A program made the translations under genes and the position numbers. A DNA stretch of 64,000 nt from the NCBI RefSeq assembly GCF_014197265.1, contig NZ_JACIFH010000001.1, forward strand, positions 3,516,261-3,580,260, given 5' to 3'. Below the pieces are notes generated by a model. That model was given only the letters and a program-made list of their open reading frames with translations. It did not search any database and was not told where the DNA came from. Shown here in pieces: positions 58,740 through 64,000 of the stretch. This DNA is from Microbacterium invictum. GTDB lineage: Bacteria > Actinomycetota > Actinomycetes > Actinomycetales > Microbacteriaceae. Positions within the stretch are counted from its first letter, which is position 1; each line of letters opens with the position of its first letter.

Positions 58740-60299
58740 CTACGCGGCAGGGGTGCGGCGCAGCAGCAGGAGCCCGTCGTCGAGATGCGCCGGTTCGCCG
58801 TCCGGCGAGGTCGCGGCACGGCTGCGGACCTCGGCGATCTCGACGGTCCACTCCCGCGGGTCGGGGGCCAGCAGCGCCAGCTCTTCGGCCGGGCTGAGCA
58901 TGGCCGGGTGCTCATGCGCCATCTCGCGCGCCCACGGCGGCGGTGCGGCGTGGGAGATCACGAGCAGCGCACCGCCGGGTGCGACGCGGGCACTCGCCGC
59001 CCGCAGGATCTCGATGCGCGGGAAGTCCGGCTCCCACGAATGCAGGAAGCTCGCCGTCACCAGGTCGAACGGACCCTCCGGCAGCGCTGCCGCCGCGTCG
59101 CACGCGAGGAAGACGACGCGGTCCTCGCCCAGCCCGCGGGCCCGAGCGGCCTCGGTCGCCCGGCGCACGGCGGTGGCCGATACGTCGAGACCGGTGACCT
59201 GCCATCCACGCTCGGCGAGCCACACGGCATCCGCTCCCTCGCCACTGCCGACCTCGAGCGCCGTCCCCGTCGAGGTCCCGGATGTGAGACTCTCGGCAAC
59301 GCCGGCGAACGTCGCGTTGACCCGCCCCGACCAGACCTTCTCCTCGGTCGCATAGTGCGCCTCCCAGTGCGCGTTCCGGCGCTCGGCGGCCACGGCGCGG
59401 GCGCCGTCCTCGCCGACGAGAACGGCGTTGGCACCGGCCCCGGCCATCGAGCCGGCGCCCATCGACAGCGGGACGTTGCCATACGGGGCGGTGACGTTGC
59501 CGGCCGCGAACACGCGTGGGTGGCTCGTCGCACCGCGCGCATCGACGACGATCGCCCCCTCGGCGCGGGCGAGGTCGAGCCCGGCGAGGAAGCCGTCGTC
59601 CAGGCGGGGGACCGGTGCGGTGAACAGGGCGTCGATTTCGTGTACCGAGCCGTCTGCGGTGCGAACGGCGACCAGGCGTTCATCATGGGTGACGACCTCG
59701 ACCACGGGTGCCTCGACGGCGCGGATCCCGCGGGCCGACAGCCGCTCGGCGACGTCGGGCTCGAGGGTGCCGGCCTCCGCAGTGAACGCGACCACATCGC
59801 CGCTCCACTGCCGCACGAGTTCGATCTGATGGATGCTCGAGGGCGAGGTCGCCAGCACGCCGAGCGCGCGGCCTGTGACCTCCCACCCATGGCAGTACGG
59901 GCAGTGCAGCACACCGCGCCCCCACTGCGCGGCGAGTCCCGGGATGTCGGGCAGCTCGTCCCCGATGCCGGTGGTCACCACGACCGTGCGCGTCACATCC
60001 ACCGCTCCGTCGGCGCGGCGGACGCGCATCGACTCGCCCTGGTCATCGACGCCGGCGACCTCACCCGGCTCGATCACGACACCGTACGCCGCCGCCTCCG
60101 CCCGCCCCCGCGCGAGCAGCTTCTGCGGGTCGATCCCGTCGTGGCCGAGCACGCCGTGCATGTGATCCGTGAACCGGTTCCGCGGATTGCCCGCGTCGAT
60201 GACGAGGGTGCGTCGCCGTGCCCGTCCCAGCATCTGGGCGGCGCTGAGCCCTGCCACTCCGCCGCCGATGATGATCGCGTCCCAAGATGTGTGTCCCAT
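58740..60299 (-). CDS. Bifunctional thioredoxin-reductase-like oxidoreductase / SAM methyltransferase fusion
   Basis: This 519-aa protein is a fusion of two enzymes. Residues 1-305 form a thioredoxin-reductase-type flavoprotein: FAD motif IIGGGVAGLSAA (11-21), CPYC redox-like motif at 133-136 (HCPYCHGWEV), a second nucleotide domain and HPRVFAAGNVTAPYGNVPLSMGAG. Residues from about 310 form a class I methyltransferase beginning HWEAHYATEEKVWSGRVNATFA with SAM motif TALEVGSGEGADAVWLAERG (about 346-365). This fusion is known in actinomycetes but its product is not. It is divergent from an XRE-cupin regulator with a palindrome between the genes. Confidence 0.93.
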   Translation of the reverse strand: MGHTSWDAIIIGGGVAGLSAAQMLGRARRRTLVIDAGNPRNRFTDHMHGVLGHDGIDPQKLLARGRAEAAAYGVVIEPGEVAGVDDQGESMRVRRADGAVDVTRTVVVTTGIGDELPDIPGLAAQWGRGVLHCPYCHGWEVTGRALGVLATSPSSIHQIELVRQWSGDVVAFTAEAGTLEPDVAERLSARGIRAVEAPVVEVVTHDERLVAVRTADGSVHEIDALFTAPVPRLDDGFLAGLDLARAEGAIVVDARGATSHPRVFAAGNVTAPYGNVPLSMGAGSMAGAGANAVLVGEDGARAVAAERRNAHWEAHYATEEKVWSGRVNATFAGVAESLTSGTSTGTALEVGSGEGADAVWLAERGWQVTGLDVSATAVRRATEAARARGLGEDRVVFLACDAAAALPEGPFDLVTASFLHSWEPDFPRIEILRAASARVAPGGALLVISHAAPPPWAREMAHEHPAMLSPAEELALLAPDPREWTVEIAEVRSRAATSPDGEPAHLDDGLLLLRRTPAA

Positions 60300-60341
60300 G
60301 GCATCCACTCTCTCCGCGGAGTGGGCACTATTGCAAACAAC

Positions 60342-60358
60342 CTTGCCGAATTGGCAAG
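60342..60358. promoter_or_regulatory. Palindrome between the fusion gene and the XRE-cupin gene
   Basis: CTTGCC-GAATT-GGCAAG is a perfect 6-bp-arm palindrome with a five-base centre, in the 67-base divergent region and only eight bases before the regulator's start codon. Likely the operator of the XRE-cupin protein, acting on both genes. Confidence 0.65.
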
Positions 60359-60366
60359 ATGAGGGA

Positions 60367-60924
60367 ATGCGGAATGAGATCGAACAGGTGGGTCCGCGTC
60401 TGCGCGCGGCGCGGCAGGCGCGCGGGTGGACCCTCGAAGAGCTCGCCACCCGGACGGGACTGTCGGTGAGCACCCTCTCGCGGCTGGAAGCCGGCAAACG
60501 GCAGGCATCACTCGAGCTGCTGCTGCCGATCACCCGTCAGCTCGGCATCCGGATCGACGATCTGCTGCCCGGAGAGTCGGGCGATCCGCGGGTGCGGCGG
60601 GAGACCGTGCGTCGCGATGGGATGCTGATCGCGCCGCTCACCCTCGACCGGTCGCCGGTGCAGGCGTTCAAGATCACCTATGCGCCGGCCCCCGCGCCGC
60701 CGGCGCCGCGCGTACACGACGGGTTCGAGTGGCTCTACGTCCTCAGCGGCCGCCTGCGGCTCGTCCTCGACGACACCGAGCACGTGCTCGAGCGGGGCGA
60801 AGCAGCCGAGTTCGACACCCGGTTGCCGCACAGCATGACCGCGATGCCCGAAGGTCCGGCCGAGGTGCTCAGCATCTTCAGCGCGTCGGGCGAGCGCATC
60901 CACACCCATCTCGGCGGTGCCTGA
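60367..60924 (+). CDS. XRE family regulator with C-terminal cupin domain
   Basis: This 185-aa regulator has a helix-turn-helix at about residues 8-62 (VGPRLRAARQARGWTLEELATRTGLSVSTLSRLEAGKRQASLELLLPITRQLGI) and a cupin domain (VHDGFEWLYVLSGRLRLVLDDTEHVLERGEAAEFDTRLPHSM). The cupin probably binds a small effector or metal. It is divergent from the oxidoreductase-methyltransferase fusion, which it most likely controls. ATG 60367 follows GAGGGA at almost no distance; a leaderless message is possible. Confidence 0.93.
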   Translation: MRNEIEQVGPRLRAARQARGWTLEELATRTGLSVSTLSRLEAGKRQASLELLLPITRQLGIRIDDLLPGESGDPRVRRETVRRDGMLIAPLTLDRSPVQAFKITYAPAPAPPAPRVHDGFEWLYVLSGRLRLVLDDTEHVLERGEAAEFDTRLPHSMTAMPEGPAEVLSIFSASGERIHTHLGGA

Positions 60925-61104
60925 CCAGGCGCCTCCGCCGAAATCGCTGTCACTCGTTCCTGGCCGACCGCAGCGGCGAGCCCGCCGCGACTGCGAACGT
61001 CGGGCCCGAGCCGTAGCGTGTGCCCAGGCGTGGGGCGAGGGTCGGGTCGAGTCCTGCCCCCTCGGCGACGCGCCGGCGGGCGGTCAGCCCGCCCAGACGG
61101 ACGC

Positions 61105-62067
61105 TCAGTACCAGCCGTGGGACTGCGAGTGGTTCCACGCGCCGCACGGGGTGCCGTAGCGACCGTCGATGTAGCCCAGGCCCCACTTGATCTGCGTGGC
61201 GGGGTTGGTCTGCCAGTCCGAGCCCGCGCTGGCCATCTTGCTGCCGGGCAGCGCCTGCGGGATGCCGTACGCGCCGCTCGAGGAGTTGTGCGCCTGATAG
61301 TTCCAGCCCGACTCCCGGCTCCACAGTGCGTCGAGGCACTGGAACTGGTCGTCGCCCCAGCCGCGCTGCGCGAGCATGTCGCGGGCGATGGCGCGGGCGT
61401 CGCCGCCCGAGTAGTTCGACGAACCCGACGAGGTGGGGGCCGGTGCGGCCGTCGACCGCTGCGCCGCGGCGCGTTCGGCAGCTGCGGCCTTCTCGGCGGC
61501 TTCGCGCTCGGCCTTGGCCTTCGCCTCGGCGGCGGCCTTCTTCTTGGCAGCCTCCTCGGCCGCCTTCTTCGCCTTGGCGTCGGTCAGTGCCTTCTGCAGC
61601 GAGTCGATGGCATCCCGAACCTGCTCGGTCTCGGCCACCGTCTCGTCGGTCATGTGCGGGATGAACAGCGCGGGGGTCAGCTCGATCACGCGCAGCTCGC
61701 CGGCCAGGTCGCGCAGGTCGCTCGTGTCGATCGCGACCGTGACATCGCCCAGATCGAGATCGGATGCCGCGACCTCAGCCTTCACATCGGCGACCACGTC
61801 GGCGGCCGTGCCCAGCACGGCGGTGGCGTCGGTCAGGGCGGCGGTGCTCTCCGCGGTGATCTCGGCGATGGGCTCGTCGACGACGTAGCCGACGGCGCGC
61901 AGCACGGGCGCCGTCGTGGTCGTGACGGTCTCTTCGGTGTCGGCGTGGGCCGCCGGAACCGAGCCGGTCAGGCCGCTCGTGACAACGGCGGTGCCGAGGA
62001 CGAGGCCGAGTGCGACGGTGGCGGGAGTCAGCGCGCGACGGAGGGGACGAGTCGAAACAGAACGCAT
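61105..62067 (-). CDS. Secreted transglycosylase-like protein (paralogue)
   Basis: This 320-aa paralogue of the protein at 54560 has a signal peptide (TPATVALGLVLGTAVVTSGLTGSVPAAHA), an Ala/Lys/Glu-rich coiled-coil region (about 165-210: KALTDAKAKKAAEEAAKKKA), a Pro/Ser-rich linker (AAPAPTSSGSSNYSG) and the C-terminal lysozyme-like domain GWGDDQFQCLDALWSRESGWNYQAHNSSSGAYGIPQALPGSKMA with catalytic Glu in WSRESGW. The leader is shared with the other copy. The two are separated by about 5.6 kb, indicating an old duplication rather than a tandem one. Confidence 0.9.
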   Translation of the reverse strand: MRSVSTRPLRRALTPATVALGLVLGTAVVTSGLTGSVPAAHADTEETVTTTTAPVLRAVGYVVDEPIAEITAESTAALTDATAVLGTAADVVADVKAEVAASDLDLGDVTVAIDTSDLRDLAGELRVIELTPALFIPHMTDETVAETEQVRDAIDSLQKALTDAKAKKAAEEAAKKKAAAEAKAKAEREAAEKAAAAERAAAQRSTAAPAPTSSGSSNYSGGDARAIARDMLAQRGWGDDQFQCLDALWSRESGWNYQAHNSSSGAYGIPQALPGSKMASAGSDWQTNPATQIKWGLGYIDGRYGTPCGAWNHSQSHGWY

Positions 62068-62166
62068 GAATGAGGGGGTCTTCCGGGTTGTCAGCACCGG
62101 CAGGAGTGCACCGGTGTGCGTCCTCGGGCGGACACAAAGCACCGAGTCTGCCACAGGGAATCTGGA
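62068..62166 (-). promoter_or_regulatory. Conserved structured leader of the transglycosylase gene (copy B)
   Basis: Read on the minus strand it contains TCCAGA, then CAGACTCGGTG, TTTGTGTCCG, CCGAG, a hairpin with arms CACCGG and CCGGTG (62095-62116) and ACCCGGAAGACCCCC next to the start. Element order and the TCCAGA-to-ATG distance match copy A to within one base. Confidence 0.6.
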
Positions 62167-62307
62167 TGTTTACCGGGCATTTCCTGGACGCGGTGCGTTT
62201 CGGGTGGTCGAAGGGCGGTGATTTCAGCGCGACCGGCGCCCCGAATCGCCCTCGATTTCGGCCGCGAATTCACCCCCGCCTCGGTGCCGGGCGATAGCCT
62301 GTGCACG

Positions 62308-63816
62308 ATGTCGATTCCCACCTCTGACGGCCGTTCCGGAACCACTCCGAGCGGGGGCGTCCCGACCTCGACGAGGTCGATTCCGGTGTCGCCCGCGGCG
62401 CGCTGGCGGGCGTTCTGGGTGTGCGTCTCGGTCGCCGCGCTGACGATCATGGATCTCACCAAGGTGAACGTCGCCGTGCCCGTCATCGGCGATGTTCTGG
62501 ATGCCGGATCCACCGAACTCCAGCTCATCGTGTCGGGCTTCGTGCTCACCTTCGGGCTCACGCTCGTGCCGATGGGACGCCTGGGCGATCAGCGCTCGCG
62601 GCGCATGCTGTTCATCGTCGGACTCAGCCTCTACACGTTCACGAGCATCCTGTGCGCAGTGGCGCCGTCCGCCCCGGTCCTGGTCGTCGGACGACTGCTG
62701 CAGGGTCTGGCTGCCGGCATCCAGATGCCGCAGGTTCTCGGCATGGTCCAGGAACTGTTCCGGGGCAAGGAGCGCGGCCGCGCGTTCGGCCTGTTCGGCG
62801 CCACGATCGGCATCGCCACTGCGTTCGGCCCGACGCTGGGCGGCCTGCTCATCGCCCTGGGCGGACCGCAGGACGGCTGGCGGCTCATCTTCTGGATGAA
62901 CGTGCCGCTGTGCCTGCTGGCGATCGCGGGAGTCATCTGGCTGCTGCCCACCACCCGGCACGCCTCCCCGCACCCGGTGGCCCTCGACCCGGTCGGCATC
63001 CTGCTGTTCGCCGCCACCGTGGTGTCGCTGATGTGGCCGTTCCTGTTCACGACGGGTGCGCCCACCGACGACCCCGCACGATGGTGGCTGCTGGCGGCGT
63101 TCGTGCTGTTCGTCTCGGCCTTCATCGCGTGGGAGCGGCACTACGCCGCACGCGGCAAAGATCCGCTGGTGTCGCTGCCGATGTTCAAGATCCCGTCGTT
63201 CCGCAACGGCACGCTCCTGCAGACCGCCTACTTCACCGGTACGCCCGCGCTGTTCCTGGTCACGACGCTCTTCCTGCAGATCGGCCTCGGGCTCGCGCCG
63301 GTCTATGCCGGCATGACCTCGATCGGGTTCGCGCTGGCCAGCGCGGTCACCTCGTGGATCGGCGGCAACCTGGTCGCCACCCACGGCCGGATCGTGGTCG
63401 TCTGGGGCATGGTCGGAATTCTGCTGGGCGCCGGCGGGCTCATGCTCACCGCCCTGTACGCCGATCCGGAGTGGATCCCGTGGCTCATGGCGGCGGTGAT
63501 GACGGTCGCCGGCGCCGGCGGCGGCTTCGTGATCGCCCCGAACCAGACCCTCACCCTCGCCGACATCCCCGTGAAGGAGGGCGGCCTCGCCGGATCCATC
63601 GGTCAGCTCGGACAGCGCGTCGGCGCCTCGGTCGGAACCGCGGTCGCGCTGTCGCTGTTCTACGCGACGATCTACCGCGAGAGCGGCTCCCACGACGACC
63701 TGACGGTGTACCAGGACGCCTACGAGTACGGCATGATCGCGGTCGCCGTCTTCCTCGGCCTGGCGTTCGTCATCGCGGTCGTCGACCTCTCGACCCGCGG
63801 ACGCGGCAGGGTCTGA
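62308..63816 (+). CDS. MFS transporter, DHA2 (EmrB/QacA) family
   Basis: This 502-aa exporter has 14 predicted membrane helices, driven by proton antiport. Signs: WVCVSVAALTIMDLTKVNVAVPVIGDVL (motif D1 region), VPMGRLGDQRSRRMLFIVG (motif A), GRLLQGLAAGIQMPQVLGMVQELF (motif B) and GATIGIATAFGPTLGGLLI (motif C). The substrate is unknown. A TANNNT-like -10 (GATAGCCT) lies ten to fifteen bases before the ATG with no Shine-Dalgarno sequence, which suggests a leaderless transcript. Confidence 0.93.
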   Translation: MSIPTSDGRSGTTPSGGVPTSTRSIPVSPAARWRAFWVCVSVAALTIMDLTKVNVAVPVIGDVLDAGSTELQLIVSGFVLTFGLTLVPMGRLGDQRSRRMLFIVGLSLYTFTSILCAVAPSAPVLVVGRLLQGLAAGIQMPQVLGMVQELFRGKERGRAFGLFGATIGIATAFGPTLGGLLIALGGPQDGWRLIFWMNVPLCLLAIAGVIWLLPTTRHASPHPVALDPVGILLFAATVVSLMWPFLFTTGAPTDDPARWWLLAAFVLFVSAFIAWERHYAARGKDPLVSLPMFKIPSFRNGTLLQTAYFTGTPALFLVTTLFLQIGLGLAPVYAGMTSIGFALASAVTSWIGGNLVATHGRIVVVWGMVGILLGAGGLMLTALYADPEWIPWLMAAVMTVAGAGGGFVIAPNQTLTLADIPVKEGGLAGSIGQLGQRVGASVGTAVALSLFYATIYRESGSHDDLTVYQDAYEYGMIAVAVFLGLAFVIAVVDLSTRGRGRV

Positions 63817-64000
63817 TCACCGCAGCGCCATCGGCCCGATCAGCTCGCGGCGCCGGTCGCGCACCCACCGGTCACGAGAGGCCCGCAACTCGACCCGGGT
63901 CGTGAACCGGTAGCGATACGACACCGCGCGCACCCAGCGCGGCGCCTCGCCGCCGAACGGGTCGTCGGCCAGCAGGCGCAGCGTCGCGGCATCCGCTTCC
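63817..64000 (-). CDS. Lipase maturation factor family protein (C-terminus only)
   Basis: The last 60 codons of a gene that enters from the right edge: ADDPFGGEAPRWVRAVSYRYRFTTRVELRASRDRWVRDRRRELIGPMALR. The NDPFxxxxPRWVRAxxYRYRFT pattern is the conserved C-terminal element of bacterial LMF1-like membrane proteins. Its stop begins one base after the MFS stop codon on the opposite strand, so these genes converge with no gap and no room for a terminator. Confidence 0.8.
   Translation of the reverse strand, partial: EADAATLRLLADDPFGGEAPRWVRAVSYRYRFTTRVELRASRDRWVRDRRRELIGPMALR

Overview
The window looks like chromosome from a high-GC actinomycete of the Microbacteriaceae, most likely Microbacterium. 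Evidence: roughly 70% GC, strong G/C third-position codon preference, many GTG starts, 4-bp ATGA/GTGA gene overlaps, several LacI-family sugar regulators and a perfect CIRCE heat-shock operator. Genus assignment is inference from gene content. About 62 protein genes and one tRNA are supported; no rRNA, CRISPR array, transposase or prophage was seen.

Layout. 1-2.7 kb: the end of a CUT1 sugar ABC transporter with its divergent LacI repressor and a visible promoter/operator. 2.9-14.8 kb: a pentose (probably L-arabinose) region with a YtfQ/YtfR/YtfT/YjfF-type CUT2 ABC transporter behind three LacI-type operators, two more LacI regulators, an FGGY kinase behind a perfect palindromic operator, L-arabinose isomerase and an aldose epimerase. 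No AraD is present here. 14.9-20.6 kb: small stress-type and YdeI-like proteins, a DUF4956/VTC/beta-helix lipoprotein cluster, an SDR and a hypothetical protein. 20.6-23.6 kb: tRNA-Arg(ACG) followed by an isolated 874-aa protein of unknown family whose N-terminus looks pore-former-like. 23.6-29.6 kb: transketolase divergent from a GntR regulator plus ascorbate-family PTS EIIA/B/C and a HAD phosphatase.

31.4-35.3 kb: a type III polyketide synthase / methyltransferase / flavin monooxygenase / UbiA prenyltransferase cluster. 35.4-42.4 kb: a catalytically degenerate amylosucrase homologue, VOC protein, S9 oligopeptidase, L-serine ammonia-lyase and a Vsr/DUF559-like protein. 42.5-49.5 kb: Hsp20 with CIRCE and a HAIR-like site, DUF2804, a TetR-controlled ABC-2 exporter, MarR and DUF2207. 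49.5-57.7 kb: VOC protein, isocitrate lyase, patatin, DoxX, a secreted transglycosylase-like protein, FNT channel and TDT transporter. 57.7-64 kb: TrmH-type methyltransferase, an oxidoreductase-methyltransferase fusion with a divergent XRE-cupin regulator, a second transglycosylase-like paralogue, an MFS exporter and the C-terminus of a lipase maturation factor.

Three signals cut across the annotation. A family of palindromic intergenic repeats, always 53 bp from end to end, occurs at least nine times. The heptamer GGATGCC/GGCATCC occurs about 110 times, several-fold above composition. The two transglycosylase paralogues share a conserved ~98-nt leader containing a hairpin that is kept in position but not in sequence.
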